From contig NZ_CP063849.1 in assembly GCF_015277775.1 (NCBI RefSeq), positions 5,347,501-5,411,500 of the forward strand: 64,000 nucleotides of DNA. The letters are read 5' to 3'. This stretch comes from Paludibaculum fermentans (GTDB taxonomy: Bacteria; Acidobacteriota; Terriglobia; Bryobacterales; Bryobacteraceae). The notes beneath the pieces are model-generated. The model had not been told where the DNA came from and did not search any database. It saw nothing but the letters and a program-made list of their open reading frames with translations. The translations under genes and the position numbers were made by a program. Positions 1-8,622 of this stretch are shown one piece after another (within the stretch, counting starts at the first letter, position 1; each line of letters begins with the position of its first letter).

Positions 1-2
1 CG

Positions 3-2171
3 TTTCAAAAAGAGTTCACCGCCTGGCGCGACCGCAATCACAGCCTCAGCCAGATCGCCGCCTACATCGGCACCCGCGTCAACGTGGTCGGCGTGGGCGA
101 GGCGCAGCGAATGAACTGCGGAATTGGCACCGCGTCGTTCTTCCAACTGCTGGGCACCCGGCCGGAGGCGGGGCGTCTCTTCGTGCCGGACGAGGATAGG
201 CCGGGTGGGGCTCCAGTGGCGCTGCTGAGCTATGCGGTCTGGCGCGGCCGGTTTGGCGGAGATCCCGCCGCGGTGGGCCGCACGCTCACCGTGGACGGCA
301 AGCGGTTTACCATCGCCGGTATCCTGCCCGCCTCCTTCCGGGTCCCGGATCGCTACGGCTTCGAGTACGAGATCTGGCTGCCCTTCTCCGCCAGCATTCA
401 GCCCGAAGGCGCGCCGCCCTATATGCTGCGCGTCGTGGGCAGGCTGGCGCCCGGAGTCACCGTCTTGGCCGCCCAGGCTGAGATGGATTCCATCCTGCAG
501 ACCACGTTGCGGCGGCCGCGCAAGATCAATGCCTTACTGGTTCCGTGGCAGCAGGAGATCGCCGGAGGCGTTCGCACGTCGTTGCTGGTCTTTCTGGGCG
601 CTGTCGGATTCCTGCTACTGATTGCCTGTGTGAATGTCGCCATCCTGCTACTCTCCCGGGCAGCGGTGCGGGAACGCGAAGTGGCCGTCCGCATGGCGCT
701 GGGGGCTCCTCGCTCGCGCATCATCCGGCAATTGCTGACCGAGAGCATGATGATGGCCCTTTCCGGCGCGGCCTTAGGTCTCGCGTTCGCATATTGGGGC
801 AAGGACCTGCTCGTCAATTTCCTCTCGAAGAACCTGCCTGCGATGTACCCGGTTCAACTCGACGACCGCGTGCTCGCCTTCACCCTCGGCCTGGCCGTCG
901 CCACCGGCCTCTTCTTCGGACTGGCGCCGGCGCTGCAAACAGTCAGGATGCGAGATAAGGGCGGGCTTCGCGAATCGGCCCGCGGCGCCAGTGAGAGCCG
1001 CGCACACCACGGCTTCCGGAACATCCTGATCGTCACCCAAGTTGCGACCGCGATTACGCTGACCATCGGCGCCGGGCTTCTCGTGAAGAGCTTCCTGCGG
1101 CTGCACGGATTGGACATGGGCTTCCGTTCCGACCGGATACTGACGCTGACCGTAAATCTCACCCCTGCCGATTACCCGGATGCGGCGCGTCAAACGCAGT
1201 TCTTTCAACGCGCGCTGCAGAACATCCAGGGGTTGGGCGGGGTCGAATCGGCCGCTGCCAACTACTGCCTCCCCCTGGGTGATACACGCTGGAGCGTCAG
1301 CAAGTTCAAACTGGAGGGCCGGCCGGAACCGGTGGATTCCTCCGACCTGGAAGTCATCAGCACGGGTTACTTCCATACCATGCAGATCCCCTGGAAAGCA
1401 GGACGCGACTTCAACCAGCAGGACAGGGCCGGAAACCCAGCGGTGGCTATTGTGAACGAAACCTTCGCGCGGCGCTTCTGCCCCGAGGGCCGGTGCCTGG
1501 GCCGCCGTGTGGAGCATTGGAAGGATCCGAATCAATGGATGACCATCGTTGGCGTCGCCGGCGATACGCGCGCGTCCATGGAACGTCCGGTGGAACCCGT
1601 GCTGTTCATCCCCTATCTTCAGGGGGAGGCGCCCTCCATGACGTTTGCCATTCGAACAGCCGGCGAGCCGATGAGCATGGCCGCCGCCGTCCGGGCACAA
1701 CTTGCCGCCATCGATCGCAATCAGCCGCCCAGCGACGTCATGAGCCTGGATGATCTGCGCGGCAACTGGATTGCCAGCCGGCGGGCGAGTATGCTGCTGC
1801 TGGCCGCTTTCGCGCTGCTCGCGCTGGTGCTCGGCTGCATCGGCATTTATGGCGTGGTGGCCTATAACGCGAACCGCCGTACACACGAAATCGGCATCAG
1901 GATGGCTCTGGGCGCCAGGGAGAGCGACGTGCTGACTCTCATCACGCGCCAGACCCTGGCGTTGATCGCCGCGGGTGAGTTGGCCGGACTCGGCGCCGCG
2001 CTGGCCCTGAACCGCGTGCTCACGACCCTAGTGGTCGAGGTTCCCACCACCGACCTGTTCACTTACATCAGCGCCTGCCTGCTCTGGACCACCGTGGCCC
2101 TGCTCGCCTGCTATGTGCCGGCGCGCCGCGGCGCTCGAGTCGAGCCGATGATGGCGCTGCATTGCGAATAG
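3..2171 (+). CDS. FtsX/MacB-type ABC transporter permease (5' end outside window)
   Basis: The reading frame is open to the left edge of the window, so the true start lies upstream and the N-terminal part is missing. The visible part begins in a periplasmic MacB-like core domain. It continues through a membrane segment (GAVGFLLLIACVNVAILL), more transmembrane segments, a second periplasmic domain, and a C-terminal FtsX unit with the EIGIRMALGA motif. The first FtsX unit carries the related EVAVRMALGAPRSRI. Two FtsX units in one chain is the layout of the large permease family expanded in acidobacteria. Such permeases usually pair with a MacB-like ATPase for export or stress functions. No ATPase gene is in view, so the substrate is unknown. 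Confidence 0.85.
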   Translation, partial: FQKEFTAWRDRNHSLSQIAAYIGTRVNVVGVGEAQRMNCGIGTASFFQLLGTRPEAGRLFVPDEDRPGGAPVALLSYAVWRGRFGGDPAAVGRTLTVDGKRFTIAGILPASFRVPDRYGFEYEIWLPFSASIQPEGAPPYMLRVVGRLAPGVTVLAAQAEMDSILQTTLRRPRKINALLVPWQQEIAGGVRTSLLVFLGAVGFLLLIACVNVAILLLSRAAVREREVAVRMALGAPRSRIIRQLLTESMMMALSGAALGLAFAYWGKDLLVNFLSKNLPAMYPVQLDDRVLAFTLGLAVATGLFFGLAPALQTVRMRDKGGLRESARGASESRAHHGFRNILIVTQVATAITLTIGAGLLVKSFLRLHGLDMGFRSDRILTLTVNLTPADYPDAARQTQFFQRALQNIQGLGGVESAAANYCLPLGDTRWSVSKFKLEGRPEPVDSSDLEVISTGYFHTMQIPWKAGRDFNQQDRAGNPAVAIVNETFARRFCPEGRCLGRRVEHWKDPNQWMTIVGVAGDTRASMERPVEPVLFIPYLQGEAPSMTFAIRTAGEPMSMAAAVRAQLAAIDRNQPPSDVMSLDDLRGNWIASRRASMLLLAAFALLALVLGCIGIYGVVAYNANRRTHEIGIRMALGARESDVLTLITRQTLALIAAGELAGLGAALALNRVLTTLVVEVPTTDLFTYISACLLWTTVALLACYVPARRGARVEPMMALHCE

Positions 2172-2207
2172 TCCCCTGCGCTTCGCGATAAAATCGAAGC
2201 GGGGGGA

Positions 2208-2750
2208 ATGCTGCACGTGTCTGCCAGCGACCGGCTCTTCATCGAGTTTTCCGCAAAGAAACTGCGCCAGTTCCTCAGCCGCATCCATGTCTGCCTGGAG
2301 AAGTTGACCGACGACCAGATCTGGATCCGGACCGGCGATGCTTCCAATTCCACTGGAAATCTCTGCCTGCACCTGTCCGGGAACGTCCGCCAATGGATCC
2401 TGCACGGCATCGACGGCCAGGAGGATCAGCGGCAGCGGGACGCGGAGTTCGTCGCGCGCGGCGGTGTCTCCCGGGAAGAGCTGTGGCAGCGCCTGAACGG
2501 CACCGTGCAGGAGGCCTGTTCCGTCATCGAACAGATTCCGGCTGAACGCCTCACCGCCATCGTCCGGCCTCAGAACTACGACGTCACTGTCCTGGAAGCC
2601 ATCTATCACGTCGTCGAACACTTTGCGCAGCACACTGGCCAAATCCTGTTCTCCACCAAAGCGGTGACGGGAGAGGATCTTGGCTTCTACCGGCACCTCA
2701 CCGGAACCGTTCAACCACCGCCGCCGCCGGCGGGTCAGGAGACACCATAG
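2208..2750 (+). CDS. DUF1572/DinB-like protein, copy 1
   Basis: This 180-residue protein looks like an all-helical DinB/DUF1572-type four-helix bundle. Histidines in NLCLHLSGN (about residue 55) and in HVVEHFAQHTGQ (about residue 135) fit the metal-binding positions of DinB-like proteins. The C-terminus ends in a short proline-rich tail that the neighbour lacks. It starts 36 bases after the permease and ends 2 bases before its paralogue, so the pair is probably co-transcribed. The family has no settled reaction; some DinB-fold relatives are metal-dependent thiol transferases. Function is not assigned. Confidence 0.8.
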   Translation: MLHVSASDRLFIEFSAKKLRQFLSRIHVCLEKLTDDQIWIRTGDASNSTGNLCLHLSGNVRQWILHGIDGQEDQRQRDAEFVARGGVSREELWQRLNGTVQEACSVIEQIPAERLTAIVRPQNYDVTVLEAIYHVVEHFAQHTGQILFSTKAVTGEDLGFYRHLTGTVQPPPPPAGQETP

Positions 2751-2752
2751 CC

Positions 2753-3244
2753 ATGGCAACTGTCGAGCAGGCTTTCCTCGTTTTCTCAACCTCCAAGCTT
2801 CGTATGCTGATGGGCCAGATCGAGACTTGCGTGGGCAAGCTGGAGGAGTCCCAGATCTGGGGCCGCACGGGCGACAATGCCAACTCCGCCGGCAATCTCT
2901 GCCTCCACCTGGAGGGCAATGTACGGCAGTTCATCATCCATTCCATCGGCGGGCAGCCCGACGTCCGAGTTCGCGACGCCGAGTTCGGTGCACGCGGCGG
3001 CCTCACGAAGCAGGAGCTTCTCGCAAAGCTGTCAGCCTGCGTGGAAGAGGCCTGCACTGCGCTCGAGAAACTGGCGCCGGAGCGTCTATTGGAGACGGTC
3101 GCCCCGATGGGACGCGCCATGCTCACCCTCGATGCCATCTATCAGGTGGTGCAGCATTTCGCACTCCATACCGGCCAGGTCATCTTCCTCACCAAGGCCT
3201 TTACCGGTGAAGACCTGAACTTGCCGCGGTTTTCGACGAAATGA
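2753..3244 (+). CDS. DUF1572/DinB-like protein, copy 2
   Basis: This 163-residue protein is a clear paralogue of the gene just upstream. Both share the blocks Q-I-W-x-R-T-G-D, N-L-C-L-H-L, R-D-A-E-F-x-A-R-G-G, and H-F-A-x-H-T-G-Q in the same order and spacing. The histidines that would bind metal are kept. The pair therefore arose by tandem duplication. The stop codon overlaps the ATG of the following acetyltransferase (ATGA), which implies translational coupling. No specific activity can be assigned from sequence. Confidence 0.8.
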   Translation: MATVEQAFLVFSTSKLRMLMGQIETCVGKLEESQIWGRTGDNANSAGNLCLHLEGNVRQFIIHSIGGQPDVRVRDAEFGARGGLTKQELLAKLSACVEEACTALEKLAPERLLETVAPMGRAMLTLDAIYQVVQHFALHTGQVIFLTKAFTGEDLNLPRFSTK

Positions 3245-3744
3245 TCTCCCTGCGCGAGTGGGCGCCCGATGACCAGCCCGCCACGCGGGGGCTGCTCATT
3301 CGCGCATTCGGCCGCCCCGGCGAAGCCGACCTCGTGGAAGCCCTTCGAGCGGAAGGCGCCGTGATTCTCGAACTCGTCGCGGAGATGGGGCAACAGGTGG
3401 CGGGCCACATCGTATACAGCAGGCTCTCGCTGGACCCGGCCAGGGAATCGCTGCAAATGGCCGCGCTGGCGCCGCTGGCGGTGGATCCGGAATTCCAGCG
3501 CCGCGGCATCGGCGGAGCGCTGATCCACATGAGCCTACCCACGCTCGCGCATGCCGGAGTGGATGCAGTGGTCGTGCTCGGTGATGCCGCCTACTACAGC
3601 CGTTTCGGATTCTCGCCTGAACTGGCCGCCACCCTGCAGTCACCATTCCCACCTGGTGACCACTTTATGGCGATGGAGCTTTCCCCCGGCTCCATCGAGG
3701 GTTGCCGCGGCAGGGTCTGCTATGCGCGCTCCTTTGGTCTCTGA
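3241..3744 (+). CDS. GNAT family N-acetyltransferase (YhbS-like)
   Basis: This is a 167-residue single-domain GNAT acetyltransferase. The acetyl-CoA pyrophosphate-binding loop is visible as QRRGIGGALI at about residues 85-94. It follows the central beta strand (MAALAPLAVDPEF) and precedes the strand VDAVVVLGDAAYYSRFGF, a block typical of the YhbS subgroup. The start overlaps the previous stop by four bases, so it is coupled to the DUF1572 pair. The acceptor substrate cannot be read from sequence. Confidence 0.85.
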   Translation: MISLREWAPDDQPATRGLLIRAFGRPGEADLVEALRAEGAVILELVAEMGQQVAGHIVYSRLSLDPARESLQMAALAPLAVDPEFQRRGIGGALIHMSLPTLAHAGVDAVVVLGDAAYYSRFGFSPELAATLQSPFPPGDHFMAMELSPGSIEGCRGRVCYARSFGL

Positions 3745-3840
3745 TCGACGCCGCTGATCCCCCGCCAACCGCCGTTCATTGGCCTTCGATAGGTCTTGCC
3801 GGCATTCCGCCCTAGCCTGAATCAGGAGGTTTGGAACGCC

Positions 3841-4395
3841 ATGCTGCCAAGGGAGCTCGAACGCCAGTCGGCCCTCATTGAGAGAGTCGGCTCGTTGCCC
3901 ACCGGGGTGCCGGTGGAACTCACTACAACGGCGCGCCACAGAATCCAGGGCAGGCTTGGATTTGCGACCGACGACACCGTACATATCAACACCAGCAATG
4001 GGGAAACTGTCTGGATGTTCGACGAACTGCGGTCCGTGCGCCGATTGGATCGCCGCCGCTTCGGCGTCGTCCACAGGTTACTGGCCCTGTTGCTGGCGAC
4101 GGCCTGCGGACTGTCTGCCGCGAACCTGCGATCCAAGGCTCTGGACATCCCGAATGGTGCGAAGGTCGAGATCCAAATGAAGGCCGGCGAAAAGTTCACG
4201 GGCTTGCTGCGCGCCGTCGCCGAGGAGGGCATCACGGTGGAGCTCATCTCCAGCCAGCCAGGCGCCCAACGCGTGATCGCCTTCGACGAGATGAAGTCAC
4301 TGAAGTATCCGCGAGGCGGCCTGCATCCGGGCATCGTTGCGGCTCTGACGGTGGGCGCGCTCATGGCAATTGGTGGGTTAGCAGGTGGAGGTTAG
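3841..4395 (+). CDS. Membrane protein with two Sm-like modules
   Basis: The family is not recognised. I chose the ATG at 3841 because AGGAGG lies at 3824-3829, 11 bases upstream; a longer frame from 3796 lacks such a site. The 184-residue product contains two copies of a module of about 50 residues: one near residues 20-68 and one near residues 105-157. Each reads as G-x-x-V-E-(L/I), then a turn, G-x-L, a D/E-x-x-(I/V) strand and a closing F-D-E-(L/M)-(R/K)-S. A hydrophobic helix (LLALLLATACGLSA) separates them and a second one ends the protein. The module resembles a small Sm-like beta barrel, which is inference only. A third copy is in the next gene. Confidence 0.6.
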   Translation: MLPRELERQSALIERVGSLPTGVPVELTTTARHRIQGRLGFATDDTVHINTSNGETVWMFDELRSVRRLDRRRFGVVHRLLALLLATACGLSAANLRSKALDIPNGAKVEIQMKAGEKFTGLLRAVAEEGITVELISSQPGAQRVIAFDEMKSLKYPRGGLHPGIVAALTVGALMAIGGLAGGG

Positions 4396-4402
4396 AAGAC
4401 GT

Positions 4403-4747
4403 ATGCTGTTCCGGCCAATTTCGTTGCTGCTGTTCTTCGCGCTGCTGCTGCCGGCCAGGGACCTGCGCTCAATGGCGCTCCAGTTGCCTCTTGGCACGCC
4501 GCTACGCGTTCAAACCCAAACCCAGACTATTGTAAAGGCAAGGCTCCAGTCCGTCACAGACGAAGGAATCTCCATTCTGGTCCTCGACGGAGGCGCCCTG
4601 AAGGAACAGACCTATCGTTACTCGGAACTGCGGTATCTGGAAAGCCGCGCTGGACGCATGTCCGGAGGCAGAGCCGTCCTCACCACGCTCGGTATTCTCT
4701 ACGGCATCTCGATGGTCTGCACTTTGGTCCTTCTTGCCGCGCACTGA
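4403..4747 (+). CDS. Small membrane protein with one Sm-like module
   Basis: This product of about 114 residues starts with a signal-anchor-like stretch (ISLLLFFALLLPA). It is followed by a module matching those of the upstream protein (G-T-P-L-R-V...A-R-L-Q-S-V-T-D-E-G-I-S-I...Y-S-E-L-R). It ends in a hydrophobic segment (LGILYGISMVCTLVLLAA). ATG 4403 is preferred over GTG 4385 because GGAGG at 4387-4391 sits 11 bases upstream of it. The end overlaps the longest possible start of the histidine kinase gene, so the three genes are probably one transcript. Function unknown; a role linked to envelope sensing is only suggested by position. Confidence 0.55.
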   Translation: MLFRPISLLLFFALLLPARDLRSMALQLPLGTPLRVQTQTQTIVKARLQSVTDEGISILVLDGGALKEQTYRYSELRYLESRAGRMSGGRAVLTTLGILYGISMVCTLVLLAAH

Positions 4748-4772
4748 TAGCAGTCGTACCATCCTGATTGAC

Positions 4773-6380
4773 GTGTACCGCACGATCTCAGTTCTGGTCT
4801 ACACCTTCGGGCTGGCTGCCTTCATCGGGCTGTTTGCGCTCTGGACCCGCCAATTGCGCCTGGGCCGCACGGAGCTGCGCAGCTGGCTCTATCCCGCCAT
4901 CTTCATTTCGTCCTCGGCCTGGTTCGGCCTGAATATCCTTGTGCCGAGCCACTACTTCGTTCTGCTGGCCGGAGCCTGCGTCTTCCCGGCCCTGCTCGGC
5001 AAACTCTTCGGCTGCCGCGGCATCCCGTTTGTCGCGCTGGCCAGTGCTATCATCGCCGCCCTTTCGCTGCTCCATACCGTGAACGCGATCACCCTGGCGC
5101 ACGCCCAGCGCGACCTCAGCATCGCCTACTGCGTGGTCTTCGCCTGGACCTGCGCCACCGCGGCTCGTGCCCCCGGCAGCGGCCGCACCAGCGTAGTTCT
5201 GCTCGTCGTCATCATGGTGCTGATCCCGCTCGCCATGTTCACATTCGGCGACTGGCTGAGCCTGCTGATGCGCTCCCTTCCCCTGCCCGTCCTGATGGTG
5301 CACAGCTACTCCCGGCGGCGCTTTCTCTTCCTCGACCTCTTCGCCAAATGGGGCTCGAACTTCGCCGTCGCACTCATCGCGCTCACCGTCTGGTTCAGTC
5401 TGCTGCCTGCGGGCTTGGATCCCATCTATTCCGCGCTGCTGATGCTGCCCGTCCTGTGGGGCGTCTTCCGCCTCTGCCGATCTCTGGGCGAGCTATTGGA
5501 TCGCCGCGTCCTGGGCCGTCCCTACTCGCCTGCTGAGGCCCAGCGTGTCTTCCTGGAGAAACTGCAGGGCAGTGAGGACGAAACCGTCTTGCTCCGCGAA
5601 GCCCACACGCTGGCCGAGCACATCTTCCACACGCGTGCCTCTGTCAGCGCAGACGGCGTCATTAGCCTGGAAGACCGTCCCGACGGGCGGCCGTTGTTCA
5701 GTGAGGATCTGGCGCTGGTGAAGACGCTTTCCGAGATGCTCCACTTCCTGCTGGAGAATCGCCGCCTGGAAGCCAAACGCCGGGCCCTGCTGCTCGATGC
5801 CAGCCGCTCGGAACTGAAGGCCCTGCGCGCCCAGATCAACCCGCACTTCCTGTTCAACGCCCTGAACACCGTGGCGGGGCTGATCCCCTCCAACCCCGAG
5901 CTCGCCGAAGAGACGGTGGAGAAGCTGGCCGAAGTCTTCCGCTACACCCTGCAGCGATCCGAAGCAGAGATGGAGCCGCTATCGCAGGAACTCGACTTCA
6001 TCCGCGCCTGGCTGGATGTCCAACAAGCCCGCTTCGGCCAGCGATTGCGGGTGGAGATCGAAGCCGAAAGCGACACCCTGGCCGCTCGCGTGCCCGCAAT
6101 GACGCTGCAGCCCCTCGTCGAAAATGCCCTCAAGCACGGCGTGGCAGTCACCAGCCAGCCCTGTCTGGTCACGATCCGCGCCTGCCTCCGGGGCGACACC
6201 CTGGTCCTCACCGTCACTGACACGGGCCCCGGCCCGAAGGAGCCGGCCACCGAGACCGGACACGGCCTGAAGAATGTCCGCGAACGCCTGTCCGGCTACT
6301 ACGGCGACCGCGGCCGCCTCACACTCAGCCGCGACCACGCCCGTCAGGTCACGACGGCTACAATCGAGTTGCCTGTATGA
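4773..6380 (+). CDS. LytS/YpdA-type sensor histidine kinase
   Basis: The first ~230 residues form about seven hydrophobic segments. They are followed by a linker helix and a His_kinase domain with the phosphoacceptor in NPHFLFNALNT (about residue 357). The ATP-binding part is marked by LQPLVENALKHG (N box) and a C-terminal TDTGPGP and GHGLKNVRERL (G boxes). GTG 4773 is chosen because it begins just before the first membrane helix; TTG 4734 would overlap the previous gene. The stop overlaps the start of the LytTR response regulator (ATGA), which makes that protein its near-certain partner. The signal sensed is unknown. Confidence 0.85.
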   Translation: MYRTISVLVYTFGLAAFIGLFALWTRQLRLGRTELRSWLYPAIFISSSAWFGLNILVPSHYFVLLAGACVFPALLGKLFGCRGIPFVALASAIIAALSLLHTVNAITLAHAQRDLSIAYCVVFAWTCATAARAPGSGRTSVVLLVVIMVLIPLAMFTFGDWLSLLMRSLPLPVLMVHSYSRRRFLFLDLFAKWGSNFAVALIALTVWFSLLPAGLDPIYSALLMLPVLWGVFRLCRSLGELLDRRVLGRPYSPAEAQRVFLEKLQGSEDETVLLREAHTLAEHIFHTRASVSADGVISLEDRPDGRPLFSEDLALVKTLSEMLHFLLENRRLEAKRRALLLDASRSELKALRAQINPHFLFNALNTVAGLIPSNPELAEETVEKLAEVFRYTLQRSEAEMEPLSQELDFIRAWLDVQQARFGQRLRVEIEAESDTLAARVPAMTLQPLVENALKHGVAVTSQPCLVTIRACLRGDTLVLTVTDTGPGPKEPATETGHGLKNVRERLSGYYGDRGRLTLSRDHARQVTTATIELPV

Positions 6381-7072
6381 CCAGAGTGCTCATCGTCGAT
6401 GACGAACTGCCTGCGCGCGAACGGCTCCAGCGGCTGTTAGGCGGCCTGGAAGGAGTCTGCGTCTGCGGCGAGGCCGACGATGGCGTTGCCGCGATTGAAC
6501 AGATCCGCGTGCTGCGCCCGGACGTCGTCCTGCTCGATGTCGAGATGCCCGGCTGCCGGGGCACCGAGGTCGCCGCGTCGTTGCCGGACCCCCGCCCTCA
6601 CATCATCTTCTGTACCGCCTACGATCGCTATGCCGTGGAAGCCTTCGAATTGCGCGCCATCGACTACCTGCTCAAACCTGTCACCCGTTCCCGCCTGGAG
6701 CAGGCCTTGGCCAAGACCCGCGAGGCCGCACCGAAGCTCCCCCCGCCGCAGCGCTTTCTGGCACGTTCCGGCGAGCGCTACGTCGTCATCCCAGTGGCCG
6801 ACATCGTCGCGTTTCTCTCAGAGTCCGGCCTGACCAAGCTTTGTACGCGGGACCGCGAGTACTGGATGGACCCCACGCTCAACGACCTCGAAGCCCGGCT
6901 CGACGCCGCTCACTTCTTCCGCATCTCGCGCGCGGCATTGGTGCGTCTGGACGAAATCAAGGAAGTGGCGCCGCTGCCCGGAGGATCCGGTCAGGTAACA
7001 CTGAAGAGCGGCCGCCGGGAAGAAGTGTCGCGCCGCCGCTTCCGCGAGCTCCTCGATCGCCTGGCGACCTAG
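6377..7072 (+). CDS. LytTR-family response regulator
   Basis: This 231-residue protein has an N-terminal receiver domain: VLIVDDELPARERL supplies the acidic pocket, VVLLDVEMPG the phospho-accepting aspartate, and YLLKPV the conserved lysine. A C-terminal LytTR DNA-binding domain follows, with SGERYVVIPVADI at its start and FFRISRAALVRLDEI in the middle. It overlaps the kinase gene by four bases and should be phosphorylated by it. Its target promoters are not identifiable here, but the Sm-like membrane protein genes upstream are candidates. Its stop lies inside the palindrome CTAG, which also contains the stop of ctaA on the other strand. Confidence 0.9.
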   Translation: MTRVLIVDDELPARERLQRLLGGLEGVCVCGEADDGVAAIEQIRVLRPDVVLLDVEMPGCRGTEVAASLPDPRPHIIFCTAYDRYAVEAFELRAIDYLLKPVTRSRLEQALAKTREAAPKLPPPQRFLARSGERYVVIPVADIVAFLSESGLTKLCTRDREYWMDPTLNDLEARLDAAHFFRISRAALVRLDEIKEVAPLPGGSGQVTLKSGRREEVSRRRFRELLDRLAT

Positions 7073-7959
7073 ACGATCTCCGTCTCGCTGCCGTATGCCA
7101 TCGCTCCGAAGGCTAGTACGATCCACACGCTCACCGCCAGCGCCAGGTGCAGGATCTGCATCCAGACCGGAGCCAGCAGCACGACGTTCAATCCGCCCGC
7201 CGCCAGTTGCACCATCGTCAATCCAAGCAGCCAGGCCTTCATCCGGCCGCGGAAGCGCAGCAGCGCGGCCAGGATCAGGAACACGCCCGATGCGGAAGCA
7301 ATCACCGGATGAACCAGCCTCAGTTGCAGCAATAGCGGAGCTTCCTTCGAGAACTCCTGCCGCATGCCCTCCTGCAGCGAGACCGCCGGCCAGATCGTGT
7401 CGCCCAGCGCAGCCACGACGCCGGTGATGCTGGCGCACAAGGCCACGCCCAGCGCCGTCCAGACCAGCGTGGGGACACTGGCCTTCACCCAGCGGTCGTG
7501 ACGCGCAAACCATCCACACGATCCGATGGCCGCCAGTAGCAGCAGCGTATTCGTCAGGTGGGCGCAAAGGTAGAGGGCGCGTCCGGCCGACGCATTCTTC
7601 TCGACGTACGCCAGTAGCACCAGTCCCGCGCCCAGCAGCGCCTCGACGATGATGAAGATCAGGGAGGCCCAGGCCGCCTTGCGCGCCAGGTGCCCTTTGG
7701 AAAACAGCTTGCGGCTCCATGCCACCAGCGCGGCCACACCGATCAGGGCCACGCCGCTGGTGAGCCGGTGTGTGAATTCGATAATCGTGCTCGTGGTGGG
7801 CGACGGCGGCATCACCTCGCCGTTGCACAGCGGCCAGTGGCTGCCACAGCCCGCCCCTGATCCAGAGGCCCGCACGAAGGCGCCCCACAACACCACAAAC
7901 ACATTCCACCCCAGCATGGCCCACGCCAGCCGGACGAACGCCTGCACTCGATTGTTCAT
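7069..7959 (-). CDS. ctaA: Heme A synthase (COX15/CtaA family)
   Basis: CtaA oxidises the C8 methyl of heme O to give heme A for terminal oxidases, in the cytoplasmic membrane. The 296-residue product has about eight hydrophobic helices. The extracytoplasmic loop after helix 1 contains ASGSGAGCGSHWPLCNGE with the family cysteines. Conserved histidines occur in EFTHRLTSG, CAHLTN, LRLVHPVIA and LHLALAV, fitting the four heme ligands. No heme O synthase or oxidase subunit is next to it. It is divergent from the methyltransferase gene with only 21 bases between starts, so promoters must overlap. Confidence 0.9.
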   Translation of the reverse strand: MNNRVQAFVRLAWAMLGWNVFVVLWGAFVRASGSGAGCGSHWPLCNGEVMPPSPTTSTIIEFTHRLTSGVALIGVAALVAWSRKLFSKGHLARKAAWASLIFIIVEALLGAGLVLLAYVEKNASAGRALYLCAHLTNTLLLLAAIGSCGWFARHDRWVKASVPTLVWTALGVALCASITGVVAALGDTIWPAVSLQEGMRQEFSKEAPLLLQLRLVHPVIASASGVFLILAALLRFRGRMKAWLLGLTMVQLAAGGLNVVLLAPVWMQILHLALAVSVWIVLAFGAMAYGSETEIV

Positions 7960-7980
7960 GACTTTCTACAATGAAACCGT

Positions 7981-8622
7981 ATGCCTTCCACTTTACGGGA
8001 TGCGTGGACCACAAGAGTACAGGTGGAGGACTATGAGGCCCACATGGCCGCCATCGGCCAGGCCCAGGCCAATGCCGCCCACATGGCGGACTTCCTCCAG
8101 CGTGTCGGCGAGCCCGGGGCCCGCCTCCTCATCGCCGGAGCCGGCACGGGCCAGATGTTCGACTACCTGCCGCCGGGCGTCTTCGACGGCTGTCGCGCGT
8201 TCTTCACGGACATCAACCCGCGCTTCCTCGCCGCCTTGCGCCAGCGTAGCCCAGGTGCGCTCTGTGTCGCTGATGACATGGAGTCCTCCGCGCTGAAGGG
8301 CCCGTTCCACGCTGCAGCCGCAGTCTTAGTCCTGGAGCACATCCGGTGGCGGCTGGGCCTCGACACCCTGACCGCCCTGAATCCGCGCTACCTCTTCCTC
8401 GTCCTGCAGCGCAACCCCGAAGGCATGACCACAGCTGTCAGCCCCACGCGAGTCCTGCCCGCCAGCATGCAGAACCTCGGCGGCCAGCACCCCGAACTTG
8501 TCGACAAAAACGAAGCGGCCACCCATCTCCAGCGCTTTGGCTATGCGCTGATCGAAGAGTGGCCACGAAAGGTACCCGACTCGAAAGTGATGCTGGGGCT
8601 CTTGTTCGAGCGCGTGCCTTAG
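7981..8622 (+). CDS. Class I SAM-dependent methyltransferase
   Basis: This 213-residue protein has a Rossmann methyltransferase fold. Motif I is [15 protein letters not shown] (about residue 45). The acidic end of strand 2 is [10 protein letters not shown], motif II is CVADDMES, and motif IV is [10 protein letters not shown]. The substrate is not evident; no added substrate-binding domain is seen. It is divergent from ctaA and convergent with sdhB, sharing TTAG at 8619-8622 for both stop codons. Its neighbours do not suggest a pathway. Confidence 0.75.
   Translation: MPSTLRDAWTTRVQVEDYEAHMAAIGQAQANAAHMADFLQRVGEPGARLLIAGAGTGQMFDYLPPGVFDGCRAFFTDINPRFLAALRQRSPGALCVADDMESSALKGPFHAAAAVLVLEHIRWRLGLDTLTALNPRYLFLVLQRNPEGMTTAVSPTRVLPASMQNLGGQHPELVDKNEAATHLQRFGYALIEEWPRKVPDSKVMLGLLFERVP

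Noticed and set aside
774-1886. A 370-codon frame on the minus strand
   Set aside because: It is antisense to the FtsX-type permease and has no recognisable domain.
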